Assembly: GCF_030651755.1 (NCBI RefSeq)
Contig: NZ_JAUSBZ010000067.1
Coordinates: 1 to 42,265 of the forward strand
Length of the DNA stretch: 42,265 nucleotides
Source: Phenylobacterium sp.
GTDB taxonomy: Bacteria > Pseudomonadota > Alphaproteobacteria > Caulobacterales > Caulobacteraceae
Reading direction: 5' to 3'
A model generated the notes under the pieces. It saw nothing but the letters and a program-made list of their open reading frames with translations. It made no database searches and was not told where the DNA came from. The position numbers and the translations under genes were made by a program. Positions 32,887 through 39,715 of this stretch are shown one piece after another; position 1 is the first letter of the stretch, and each line of letters opens with the position of its first letter.

Positions 32887-32911
32887 GGAACAGAGGCCGG
32901 GCGCCTGCGTT
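32887..32911 (+). promoter_or_regulatory. EcfG/SigT-type promoter for two small membrane proteins
   Basis: GGAAC (32887-32891), 16 bases, CGTT (32908-32911), exact consensus, 45 bases before the ATG at 32957. It is divergent from the sRNA promoter 60 bases away. An inverted repeat TTTGCGC/GCGCAAA (32844-32880) lies between them. Confidence 0.83.
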
Positions 32912-32956
32912 CTTTCCATAGCGAAGCCTGTGCTTTGTATTGAACGGGGCTGGCGG

Positions 32957-33160
32957 ATGATCCGAGGCTACATCGCAGCCCATGGGGGGCTCGCCTATCT
33001 TGAGACGCCCTCTCGCAGGGCGGCGGTCGCCCATCGGCGGGCCGCAGCACTCACCGCGATTTTGACCATGGCCAGCGCCGTCGGCCTGCTCGTCGCGGTC
33101 ACGCGGGACGATCCCGGCGGTCCCGCGCCGCCGGCCCCCTTCCCCTTCGTACGCCTCTAA
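32957..33160 (+). CDS. Small single-pass membrane protein, unknown function
   Basis: The 67-residue protein has a basic amphipathic N-terminal half (ETPSRRAAVAHRRAAALTA), one membrane helix (about 34-53, LTMASAVGLLVAVT) and a Pro-rich tail. I do not recognise a family. The ATG at 32957 has only a loose GGGG-rich site; the open frame to 32930 begins downstream of the promoter, so a slightly longer product is possible. It is the first gene after an exact EcfG promoter and is followed at 16 bases by another small membrane-protein gene. Confidence 0.62.
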   Translation: MIRGYIAAHGGLAYLETPSRRAAVAHRRAAALTAILTMASAVGLLVAVTRDDPGGPAPPAPFPFVRL

Positions 33161-33176
33161 GCCAAGGAAGCCCCTC

Positions 33177-33452
33177 ATGGCCCAAACGCCTGAAAACGAC
33201 GCCCCGAAGATCCCTGCGACCCCAGCGCGCCAGGGCGCCTTGGGAAGGCCGGTCATGGTCGTGCTGCTGGTTTCTGTGACCCTGGCCTTTGTCGGCCTGA
33301 TGGCCGCCTGGCTTTTCCGGGCCGATGATCTGGCGGAGGGCGACGCCCACGCTGGCCGGCAGGCCACCGACGCCGCGATGTTCGAGCAGGACGCCCCGGC
33401 CCCTCGCATCGCCGAGGACGACGGATCGGATGGCCCCAGCACCGCCCCCTAA
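33177..33452 (+). CDS. Small single-pass membrane protein, unknown function
   Basis: The 91-residue protein has a polar Pro-rich N-terminus, one membrane helix (about 26-47, VMVVLLVSVTLAFVGLMAAWLF) and an acidic C-terminal tail (EGDAHAGRQATDAAMFEQD...), probably periplasmic. No family is recognised. AAGGAAG lies 7 bases before the ATG. It is likely co-transcribed with the preceding gene from the stress promoter and ends at a strong bidirectional terminator. Confidence 0.7.
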   Translation: MAQTPENDAPKIPATPARQGALGRPVMVVLLVSVTLAFVGLMAAWLFRADDLAEGDAHAGRQATDAAMFEQDAPAPRIAEDDGSDGPSTAP

Positions 33453-33475
33453 ACCCGGCGGCCCGGCGTCCAATG

Positions 33476-33515
33476 AAAAGCGGCCCCCGACCGGTTGGTC
33501 GGGGGCCGCTTGTTT
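33476..33515. terminator. Bidirectional Rho-independent terminator
   Basis: A stem of about 14 bp (33479-33492 with 33497-33510, loop GGTT) has AAAA on its left and TGTTT on its right. It can stop plus-strand RNA from 33452 and minus-strand RNA from the second DUF1328 gene. Confidence 0.88.
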
Positions 33516-33549
33516 CGTCCCAAAGCCCCTGAGAAGGGGATTCGGGTGG

Positions 33550-33723
33550 TCAAACGACCGACTGACCTCGGATAGCCCGGACCACAAAGCTGGCCACCAG
33601 CAGCACGAGGAAGATGACGAACAACACCTTGGCGATGGTCGCCGCCAGGCCCGCCAGGCCCATAAAGCCCAGATAGCCGGCGCCCAGGGCCAGAACTGCG
33701 AAAACGATCGCCCAACCTAGCAT
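33550..33723 (-). CDS. DUF1328 small membrane protein (second copy)
   Basis: The 57-residue protein MLGWAIVFAVLALGAGYLGF... ends in VVRAIRGQSVV and has two membrane helices around GLAGLAATIAK. It is the same family as the gene at 29294-29464 and clearly paralogous, with similar spacing of the MLxWA start, the Gly turn and the RG tail. AAGGA lies 8 bases before the ATG. An exact EcfG promoter lies 61 bases upstream. Function unknown; co-regulation of two copies suggests dosage or partner specificity. Confidence 0.9.
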   Translation of the reverse strand: MLGWAIVFAVLALGAGYLGFMGLAGLAATIAKVLFVIFLVLLVASFVVRAIRGQSVV

Positions 33724-33783
33724 GGCGTTGATCCTTCGAGCTTAGGGGGCGCCGGCCAGATGGGCCAACGCCTATCCCCCTGA

Positions 33784-33808
33784 AACGCTCTCTGGCCCGC
33801 GCTGTTCC
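33784..33808 (-). promoter_or_regulatory. EcfG/SigT-type promoter for the second DUF1328 gene
   Basis: On the minus strand GGAAC (33808-33804), 16 bases, CGTT (33787-33784). It sits directly at the foot of the hairpin that follows phyR. Confidence 0.85.
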
Positions 33809-33813
33809 AATGG

Positions 33814-33844
33814 CCCGGGCCGCTCCGATGGGAGCTGGCCCGGG
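33814..33844 (-). terminator. Hairpin after phyR, possible terminator
   Basis: CCCGGGCC-GCTCC (33814-33826) pairs with GGAGC-T-GGCCCGGG (33831-33844) with one bulge. It lies 10 bases after the phyR stop; the lack of a T-run makes intrinsic termination uncertain. Confidence 0.45.
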
Positions 33845-33853
33845 GGTCTCGGA

Positions 33854-34654
33854 TCAGGCCGCGACTTTGGCCTTGCGACGGGGATGGAAAAAGAGCGCTT
33901 GTCCAATGGCCGCCTTCACCGTTTCCGGCTGGAACGGCTTGGTGATCAGGAAGGTCGGCTCTGGACGTTCGCCGGTCAGCAGGCGCTCGGGGAAGGCGGT
34001 GATGAAGATCACCGGAACGTCGAGCTCGGCCAGGATGTCCCTGACCGCATCAATGCCTGACGATCCATCGGCCAGCTGAATGTCGGCCAGGACGAGACCC
34101 GGGCGATTGCGGCTCACGGCGTCCACGGCCTCGGTCCGGGTGGCGGCGATATCCACCACGGTGTGACCAAGCTCCTTCACCAGGGCTTCGATATCCGCCG
34201 CGATCACGGGCTCATCCTCAATGATGAGGACATCGGTGGCGAGTTCGGCGTCTATTTCGGACTGGGCCTCAGCGATCAACGCCCCAACCTCTTCGAAGGT
34301 CGCGCCGAGGATCTCTGCGGTTTCACTGTGGGTGAAGCCCTCCAGAGCCGTCAGCAGAAAGGCTTGGCGCGACCGCGGCGCGATGCGCATGAGGCGCGAA
34401 TTGGCGTCGTCATCGGCCAGGTCGCTCACCGCGCGCGACTCCAGCTGAGCCCCCGTGGAGCACCAGATGGCGTGGAACACATGGTAGAGGGCGACCCTGG
34501 GCGTCAGCCCCGCCTCCAAGACGCGTTCGCCGGCCGCAAGGGCCTCAAGGGCGACGCGGACATAATGATCACCAGTAGTTTGATCGCCGGTGAGCGCACG
34601 CGCATAACGCCGGACATAAGGCAGATGCGGCGCCAGTCGGGCTAGAAGACTCAA
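33854..34654 (-). CDS. phyR: General stress response anti-anti-sigma factor PhyR
   Basis: The 266-residue response regulator has an N-terminal sigma-like domain (about 1-125) that mimics EcfG and a C-terminal receiver (about 140-260). When D191 (LVLADIQLADG) is phosphorylated, the sigma-like part binds NepR and frees EcfG. The receiver has E146/D147, the FATGUY-type FITAFPERLLTG and K239 (LITKPF). I start at the TTG at 34654 (MSLLARLAPHLPYVRRYARAL), which has GGAGG 5 bases upstream and gives the usual length; the frame is open to 34684. It is divergent from nepR-ecfG, with overlapping EcfG promoters between them. Confidence 0.96.
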   Translation of the reverse strand: MSLLARLAPHLPYVRRYARALTGDQTTGDHYVRVALEALAAGERVLEAGLTPRVALYHVFHAIWCSTGAQLESRAVSDLADDDANSRLMRIAPRSRQAFLLTALEGFTHSETAEILGATFEEVGALIAEAQSEIDAELATDVLIIEDEPVIAADIEALVKELGHTVVDIAATRTEAVDAVSRNRPGLVLADIQLADGSSGIDAVRDILAELDVPVIFITAFPERLLTGERPEPTFLITKPFQPETVKAAIGQALFFHPRRKAKVAA

Positions 34655-34729
34655 TGACCCCTCCCGTAGAGCAAGGATGAACACGCGAGCGCGAATGGTG
34701 CGACCGCGTTTGATCCATCAACGGCATAA

Positions 34730-34754
34730 AACGTCGCCGGAGGGAACCGGTTCC
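34730..34754 (-). promoter_or_regulatory. EcfG/SigT-type promoter of phyR
   Basis: On the minus strand GGAAC (34754-34750), 16 bases, CGTT (34733-34730). Its -35 is one half of the palindrome GGAACCGGTTCC (34743-34754). Confidence 0.88.
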
Positions 34755-34768
34755 CCCCGTCTTGCGTT
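34743..34768 (+). promoter_or_regulatory. EcfG/SigT-type promoter of nepR-ecfG
   Basis: GGAAC (34743-34747), 17 bases, CGTT (34765-34768). Its -35 is the other half of the same 12-bp palindrome, so the two promoters overlap back to back. Confidence 0.88.
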
Positions 34769-34831
34769 TTCGACATTCTCACATCGGGCGGCTTTGTTTA
34801 GCCCGAAGGAACTCGACGGGGGGCCGAGCGT

Positions 34832-35086
34832 TTGAGCGATCAGAACGACAGCATGAAGGGGCGATCACCGCCAAAGCGGGACGCCGGGGAAATGATTCAA
34901 CATCAAGCTGAGCCGCAGGCGACCGGACCAGACGTCAGCGCTGCGGCGCTGGACGAGGCGCGGTTGCGCCAGCAAGCCATCGGCGTTCGCCTACGACAGA
35001 TGTTCGATGAGGTGGTCAACGAACCTGTGCCTGATGAGTTTCTCGACATCCTTCGCCGTGCGGACAAGTCGGCGGAGAAGGGCTGA
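34832..35086 (+). CDS. nepR: Anti-sigma factor NepR
   Basis: The 84-residue protein binds and silences EcfG until phosphorylated PhyR takes it away. The diagnostic core is at about 50-76: IGVRLRQMFDEVVNEPVPDEF and LDILRRAD. The N-terminal third is polar and probably disordered, as in known NepR proteins. The start is a TTG at 34832; an ATG at 34853 would give 77 residues and cannot be excluded. A G6 run lies just upstream. The stop shares one base with the ecfG start, coupling anti-sigma and sigma synthesis. Transcribed from its own EcfG promoter, giving positive autoregulation. Confidence 0.94.
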   Translation: MSDQNDSMKGRSPPKRDAGEMIQHQAEPQATGPDVSAAALDEARLRQQAIGVRLRQMFDEVVNEPVPDEFLDILRRADKSAEKG

Positions 35087-35679
35087 TGGTTGACCGCAGT
35101 CCCCGAGACCCGGCGTTGGACAATGCGTTCAAGGCCGAGATCGTCACCTTGATCCCGCATCTGCGCGCCTTCGCCCGCACCCTGTGTGGCGACGCCACAG
35201 CCGCCGACGACCTCGCCCAGGACGCCATGATGAAGGCTTGGGACGCGCGCGCCAGCTTCCAGATGGGCACCAATATGAAGGCCTGGACCTTCATGATCCT
35301 GCGCAATCAGTTCTATTCGGAGAAGCGTCGCTCCTGGCGTCAGAGCCAGCTTGACCAGGAGGCCGCCGAACGGACCCTGGTGGCGGTGGATGATCCCGAA
35401 GCCCCCGTGGCCCTGGACGAACTGCGGTTGAGCCTGGGGATGCTGCCGCCCGAACAGCGGGAAGCTCTGATTCTCGTCGGCGCGGGCGGGTTCGCCTATG
35501 AAGAGGCCGCCGAGATCTGCGGTGTGGCCGTGGGCACGGTGAAGAGCCGTGTCAGCCGGGCCCGGCGAGCCCTGCAATCCATCCTCGAGGCCGGCGCCTA
35601 TGACCGCGATGGCGGCGCGGCCGGTGATGCGATGCGGTCTATCCTGGCCGACGCCGAGCGTCTCAGCACCGCTCGCTGA
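35086..35679 (+). CDS. sigT: ECF sigma factor EcfG/SigT of the general stress response
   Basis: The 197-residue sigma factor directs RNA polymerase to GGAAC-N16/17-CGTT promoters. Region 2 spans about 15-85 (LIPHLRAFARTLCGDATAADDLAQD, MKAWTFMILRNQFYSEKRR), and region 4 spans about 115-170 (LPPEQREALILVGAGGFAYEEAAEI, VGTVKSRVSRARRAL). No extra C-terminal domain is present, as expected for EcfG. The start overlaps the nepR stop by one base. It lies 20 bases before phyK. The many matching promoters around it make the assignment unusually firm. Confidence 0.96.
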   Translation: MVDRSPRDPALDNAFKAEIVTLIPHLRAFARTLCGDATAADDLAQDAMMKAWDARASFQMGTNMKAWTFMILRNQFYSEKRRSWRQSQLDQEAAERTLVAVDDPEAPVALDELRLSLGMLPPEQREALILVGAGGFAYEEAAEICGVAVGTVKSRVSRARRALQSILEAGAYDRDGGAAGDAMRSILADAERLSTAR

Positions 35680-35699
35680 CGGCCCGGGGGGGCTGGGAC

Positions 35700-37412
35700 A
35701 TGAATGAAGATCCCTGGGCCGCCCTCGGCACCATTCGCGTACGGCTGATCGCCGCCATGGCGGCGGCTCTGCTTCCCGTCCTGGTTCTAGGCGCCATCCA
35801 GACGAGCCTGGCCTTCCATCATGAGGCCGAACGGGTTCGCGAGACCCTGGGCTCGGCCGCCCAACGCAGCGCGGCCGACGCACGGGCCCGCATGGAGTCT
35901 GCCGACATTCTGCTTGAGACGCTGGCGCCCGGCTCGGTGGGGTTCGCCTGCGCCCAGCGGCTGGGCGAGGTGACCGAACGGATACCCGGTTACGCCAACC
36001 TCATTCGGTTTGATCGGTCAGGTCGGGTCGCCTGCGCAGCCGGCAACGTGCCCTCTGACCCGGCTCGCGGGGACCGGCCCTGGTTCAGTCAGGTTCGCAA
36101 CACCGGTGACATGGTGATCACCCGCGACCCTGGAGTCAGCTATTCCGAAGCTCCGGCCCTGATGGCCGTGGTGCCCGCCTATACCGCCGCCGGGGAGTTC
36201 GATGGAGCCCTGGCCGCCATCATCTCTCTCTCAAGCCTGCAACCAAACACCGCGGCGGCGGCGCTCCCGGAAGGCGCCGAGGTCGCGCTTCTGGACGGCG
36301 CAGGCAACTATCTCAGCCTGACCGATCCTGCAGCCTTCGGGCCGCCTCCAAGCGGCTGGCAGGCGCGGACCCAGGCGGTCGGATCTCATGTCTGGTACGC
36401 CAATGCGGGCGGGGAGCGCCGGGTGCACATCGCCGCCCCCCTGGTCGGCGAAAGCCTGTTCGTCATTCTCTCGGCAGAATCGCCCAGTCTGTTTTCGTGG
36501 GCGCGTCTTAACCCGCTGACCGGGCTCGTCCTGCCCCTGTTGACCTTCGCCCTGGTCCTGGGATCGGTGTTCGTCGCCGTGGACAGGGTCGTGGTGCGCT
36601 GGCTGATCTATCTGCAACGGATCGCGGGCCTGTACGCCCGAGGACGGCTCACCGTTCGCCCGGCCCAGGTGGAGGACATGCCGTCAGAAATCCGCGATCT
36701 GGCGGAGGCGATGGAGAATATGGCCGACGCCATTGTCGGCCGAGACGCCTCCCTGAAGGACTCCCTGGCCCACAAGGACGCCCTGATGCGGGAGATCCAT
36801 CATCGGGTGAAGAACAATCTCCAGGTGATTTCCAGCCTGCTCAGCATGCAGCAGCGGGCCTTGAGCGATCCTGGCGCGCGGGCGGCCATGTCCGACACGC
36901 GCCAACGGATTTCCGCCCTCGCCCTCGTCTATCGCGCCCTTTATCAGGGACCCGACCTGAAGCGGGTCGATCTGCGCCCCTTCCTTGAGGAGCTAACCGC
37001 CCAGCTGGTGGCGGGGGAATCGATGCATGGACCGGCGGTCCGCACCGAGCTTCATGCCGACACCCTAATGATCGATCCTGATCGCCTGGCGCCCTTGGCC
37101 CTGTTCGCTGTCGAGGCCATCACCAACGCCCAGAAGCACGCCTTCTCGGGACGCGGGGGGACGCTTGGGGTCGACTTCCGCGTGAAGGGAGAGGAGGCGG
37201 TTCTGGAGATCGCCGATGACGGAGTGGCCAGCGATCAGGCCCTGGCCGGGACCGGGGTCGGTAGAACCTTGATGACGGCCTTTGCGCGCCAGCTCCGGGG
37301 CCGGTCTGAACTGGTGCGAAACCCAGCCGGCGGCGTGACGGTGCGCCTGGTCTTCCCCGTCCCTGAGCCCGGAAATCAAAGCGTGCCGGCTGGGAACCAG
37401 CAGGTCGCCTGA
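35700..37412 (+). CDS. phyK: Membrane sensor histidine kinase PhyK
   Basis: The 570-residue inner-membrane kinase acts on PhyR. A first membrane helix (about 14-36), a periplasmic sensor region of Cache-like type (about 37-265) and a second helix (about 273-298) are followed by a HAMP-like linker and a HisKA_2/HWE-type domain with H368 in REIHHRVKNNLQVISSLL. The ATPase domain (about 465-560) contains VEAITNAQKHAF and IADDGV. Its position after ecfG matches C. crescentus phyK. A run of seven G (35686-35692) lies 7 bases upstream of the ATG and doubles as the ribosome-binding area. The last codons contain the promoter of the next small gene. Confidence 0.93.
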   Translation: MNEDPWAALGTIRVRLIAAMAAALLPVLVLGAIQTSLAFHHEAERVRETLGSAAQRSAADARARMESADILLETLAPGSVGFACAQRLGEVTERIPGYANLIRFDRSGRVACAAGNVPSDPARGDRPWFSQVRNTGDMVITRDPGVSYSEAPALMAVVPAYTAAGEFDGALAAIISLSSLQPNTAAAALPEGAEVALLDGAGNYLSLTDPAAFGPPPSGWQARTQAVGSHVWYANAGGERRVHIAAPLVGESLFVILSAESPSLFSWARLNPLTGLVLPLLTFALVLGSVFVAVDRVVVRWLIYLQRIAGLYARGRLTVRPAQVEDMPSEIRDLAEAMENMADAIVGRDASLKDSLAHKDALMREIHHRVKNNLQVISSLLSMQQRALSDPGARAAMSDTRQRISALALVYRALYQGPDLKRVDLRPFLEELTAQLVAGESMHGPAVRTELHADTLMIDPDRLAPLALFAVEAITNAQKHAFSGRGGTLGVDFRVKGEEAVLEIADDGVASDQALAGTGVGRTLMTAFARQLRGRSELVRNPAGGVTVRLVFPVPEPGNQSVPAGNQQVA

Positions 37413-37417
37413 CCGTT
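37393..37417 (+). promoter_or_regulatory. EcfG/SigT-type promoter inside the end of phyK
   Basis: GGAAC (37393-37397), 16 bases, CGTT (37414-37417). It straddles the phyK stop codon (37410-37412) and lies 40 bases before the entericidin-like gene. Confidence 0.84.
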
Positions 37418-37457
37418 AAGCTTGGCGAAGTCGCCTTCCCTCAAATCGGAGACACCC

Positions 37458-37595
37458 ATGCGCAAGCTCTTCCTCCTGGCCGCCTTGACCGCCAGCCTCG
37501 GCGTGACCGCCTGCAACACCATCTCTGGCGCTGGCCGGGACGTGGGCGCCGCTGGTGACGCGGTCACCCGCACCGCCGAAGAAGCCAAGAATTAG
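37458..37595 (+). CDS. Entericidin-like small lipoprotein
   Basis: The 45-residue precursor MRKLFLLAALTASLGVTACN... has a signal peptide with lipobox VTAC (Cys 19). The mature part, NTISGAGRDVGAAGDAV followed by TRTAEEAKN, matches the EcnA/EcnB entericidin pattern (NTxxGxGxDVxxxGxAV). Such peptides are outer-membrane or periplasmic lipoproteins induced in stationary phase; a toxin role was proposed for EcnB in E. coli. CGGAGA lies 5 bases before the ATG. It has its own exact EcfG promoter and a strong terminator, so it is expressed as a separate short message. Confidence 0.9.
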   Translation: MRKLFLLAALTASLGVTACNTISGAGRDVGAAGDAVTRTAEEAKN

Positions 37596-37640
37596 GACTG
37601 TCAAAAGGCTGGCCCCACAGGGGCCACGCTGTCTGATCGA

Positions 37641-37676
37641 AAAACCCCGCCCGGCTCAGCCGCGGCGGGGTTTATT
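37641..37676. terminator. Bidirectional Rho-independent terminator
   Basis: AAAACCCCGCC (37641-37651) pairs with GGCGGGGTTT (37664-37673) around an inner CGG-CTCA-GCCG hairpin. TTTATTT follows on the plus strand and TTTTT on the minus, so it can stop both the entericidin-like gene and the cheR-like operon. Confidence 0.9.
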
Positions 37677-37699
37677 TCAGGACAGAGAGTGATGGTGTC

Positions 37700-38527
37700 T
37701 CAGGCGGCGGCGCGGTCTGTGGCGCTGAGCGCGAAGAGGCCCGGCGCCCCTTCGACCTGTCTCAGGGGCTCAGCGCCGGCGACCGGATCTTCATCTACGC
37801 CGAACACCACCTGACCACCCGGGTTCAGAGCCGCCGCAAGGTTCTCGACCAGACGCTGACGGGCCGGCTCGATCATGCCGCCGATCACATTTCGACAGAA
37901 GATCAGATCGAATCCCCGCACCCGCGACAGGTCGCCGATGAGATTGAGCCGGCGCCAGCGGATGGATTGGCGCAGTTGGGGGGAGATGACCCACATGTCG
38001 TCGACCTTTTCGAAGTGTCGGACCAGACTGCGGATCGGAAGTCCCCGTTGCACCTCAAACTGGGTGTAGAGCCCGCTTTGAGCTTTTTCCAAGGCCCGCT
38101 CCGAAAGGTCTGAGCCAAACAGCTCGAAGCGCGCGTCGGGCCACTGACCGGCCATGTCGTCCACCAGCATGGCCAGGGAGTGCACTTCCTGGCCCGTTGA
38201 ACAGGCCGCGCTCCAGATTCGGATCGGCTGCTCGCCACGACGGCGCGCCAGTTCGGGCGCCTGAACCTCACGGAAATGGTCGAAGGGCGTGCGATCGCGG
38301 AAGAAGCTCGTGTCCCCGGCGGCCATGGCCTCGACAATGGCCCAGATCAGCCGATCCTCACGTTGCGCCCGCAAGCCCGTCATGAGGTCGCCGATACTGT
38401 CAAAACCCTCGCGCCTGGCCACGGCCCCAAGGCGGGTTTCAATCAGATAGTCCTTGGCCGGATCCACCTTTTGCCCCGAGCGGGCGGCGCAAAGCTGGGC
38501 GACGAGTTCGCGATCTTCAGGCTTCAT
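37700..38527 (-). CDS. CheR-type protein-glutamate methyltransferase
   Basis: The 275-residue protein has the CheR N-terminal helical part with TSFFRD (about 74-79) and the SAM-binding domain with IWSAACSTGQEVHSL (about 104-118), LFGSDLSERALEKA and FDLIFCRNV. It should methylate glutamates of chemoreceptors or other signalling proteins. No receptor, CheA or CheB is nearby, so it is not part of a complete chemotaxis cluster. Its ATG overlaps the stop of the receiver gene by four bases. The location between the stress genes and chpT matches C. crescentus, where its role is, as far as I know, unclear. Confidence 0.9.
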   Translation of the reverse strand: MKPEDRELVAQLCAARSGQKVDPAKDYLIETRLGAVARREGFDSIGDLMTGLRAQREDRLIWAIVEAMAAGDTSFFRDRTPFDHFREVQAPELARRRGEQPIRIWSAACSTGQEVHSLAMLVDDMAGQWPDARFELFGSDLSERALEKAQSGLYTQFEVQRGLPIRSLVRHFEKVDDMWVISPQLRQSIRWRRLNLIGDLSRVRGFDLIFCRNVIGGMIEPARQRLVENLAAALNPGGQVVFGVDEDPVAGAEPLRQVEGAPGLFALSATDRAAA

Positions 38528-38889
38528 GCCAGGCCTGCCTGGGCGAACTTGGCGGCGATGATCTCGCTGTCGAAGGGCTTCATGATGTACTCATCTGCGC
38601 CGCTCTCCAGGGCCTCTCGGATGGCGCCCAGCTCGTTTTCCACCGTGCAGAAGACGACCTTGGGCGCCGCGCCGCCGGGCTCCATGCGCAGACCACGCAG
38701 AAATTCCAGGCCGTTCATGACCGGCATGTTCCAGTCGAGCAGCACCACCTCGGGCATGGTGGTTCGGCACCAGGCAAGCGCCTCCGCCCCGTCAGCAGCC
38801 TCAGCCACATCGAAGCCGAGGTCCTCCAGGATCCGGCGGGCGACCTTTCGGATCACCCGGCTGTCATCGACGATGAGGCAGGTCCTCAA
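38524..38889 (-). CDS. CheY-like single-domain response regulator
   Basis: The 121-residue receiver contains D8/D9 (IVDDS), phospho-acceptor D52 (VLLDWNMPVMNG), T82 (FCTVENE) and K104 (YIMKPFD), all needed for function. There is no output domain, so it works by protein contact, for example with a flagellar or kinase partner. It starts at a TTG at 38889 with GGGAG 9 bases upstream. It is translationally coupled to the cheR-like gene. A link to ChpT, 94 bases upstream, as phosphodonor is possible but unproven. Confidence 0.9.
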   Translation of the reverse strand: MRTCLIVDDSRVIRKVARRILEDLGFDVAEAADGAEALAWCRTTMPEVVLLDWNMPVMNGLEFLRGLRMEPGGAAPKVVFCTVENELGAIREALESGADEYIMKPFDSEIIAAKFAQAGLA

Positions 38890-38983
38890 CGAAATTTACT
38901 CCCAACCAGACCCCCTTAGTTTTCGGGCCTGCTGGTTAAGGAGCCGTATGGTTTTGATCTTTAGCTGGGACCGGACGCCCGTT

Positions 38984-39673
38984 TTAGGGCGCCAGGGCGG
39001 GGATGACCGCGGCAAAGGTGGCCTTGTCCCCCTCGGCCTCTGCATACACTCGGCCGCCGGCGTCAGTGAGGAAGAGGTGCACATAATAGGCCTGGACCCA
39101 ATGGCCGTGGAGCGCGCCGTCCGGCAGCCGCTCACCGCGAAGCCCGGCGGCGACCTCGGGGCGAAGCCTGGCCTTGGGGCCCACCGATTCAGCGGCGATG
39201 ACGGTGCTTTGCCCGTCCTGGGCGGCCTTGAGCTGGACCGTCCCCCCCAGGGGGAGGGCTGCGCCGGCCATCTGGGCGATATTCAGCACGGCGCGGGCCG
39301 AGGCCTTGTCCAGGCTGGCGGCCTCCACCGCCCATTCCAGCTGGGCGCGTTGATGAGCGAAGACGCCCTGGGCGAGTTTCTCCAGCTCCCGCGGGTCAAA
39401 AACCTCTGCGGAGGACGAGGCGCCGAAGGCGACCCGGGTGAAGGACAGCATTTCGGCCAACTTGCGGCCTGAGGCCGCGATCAGGCCCATGGCGTCCTCA
39501 CGCATGTCCTGGGCGTCTGGATCCTCCAACAGATCGAGGCCAGATACGATCGCACTGACCGGGCTGATGAAATCGTGGCACATGCGCGCCGCCAGATAGG
39601 CGGCGATCTGCGCCGCTGCGGGCTGCGGCCCATGACCCTCTGTAGAGTCGGCGGGGGTGTCAGGATCTGTCAT
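38984..39673 (-). CDS. chpT: Histidine phosphotransferase ChpT
   Basis: The 229-residue protein carries phosphate from the hybrid kinase CckA to CtrA and CpdR in the cell-cycle relay. Its dimerising helix hairpin has H33 in AARMCHDFISPVSAIVSGLD, the residue known to be phosphorylated in Caulobacter ChpT, and the second half is a degenerate, non-ATP-binding Bergerat-like domain (HPTransfase). The sequence around LIAASGRKLAEML and FTRVAFGAS is highly characteristic. The ATG at 39673 gives the standard length. It connects cell-cycle control physically with the stress genes in this neighbourhood. Confidence 0.95.
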   Translation of the reverse strand: MTDPDTPADSTEGHGPQPAAAQIAAYLAARMCHDFISPVSAIVSGLDLLEDPDAQDMREDAMGLIAASGRKLAEMLSFTRVAFGASSSAEVFDPRELEKLAQGVFAHQRAQLEWAVEAASLDKASARAVLNIAQMAGAALPLGGTVQLKAAQDGQSTVIAAESVGPKARLRPEVAAGLRGERLPDGALHGHWVQAYYVHLFLTDAGGRVYAEAEGDKATFAAVIPALAP

Positions 39674-39715
39674 CGCCCGCAGATTGGCGTGATTGCACGG
39701 GCCTGAACAGAGCCT

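Noticed and set aside
32568-33050. Minus-strand open frame over the candidate sRNA region
   Set aside because: It would run through poly-C tracts and the promoter and has no recognisable domain; the perfect stems fit an RNA better than a protein.
33099-33587. Minus-strand open frame of 162 codons spanning the terminator at 33476-33515
   Set aside because: It crosses a strong bidirectional terminator and overlaps the plus-strand small gene and the second DUF1328 gene, which have better starts and motifs.
38968-38984. GGACC...CGTT near the chpT 3' end as a stress promoter
   Set aside because: The spacing is only a few bases and the -35 does not match GGAAC.
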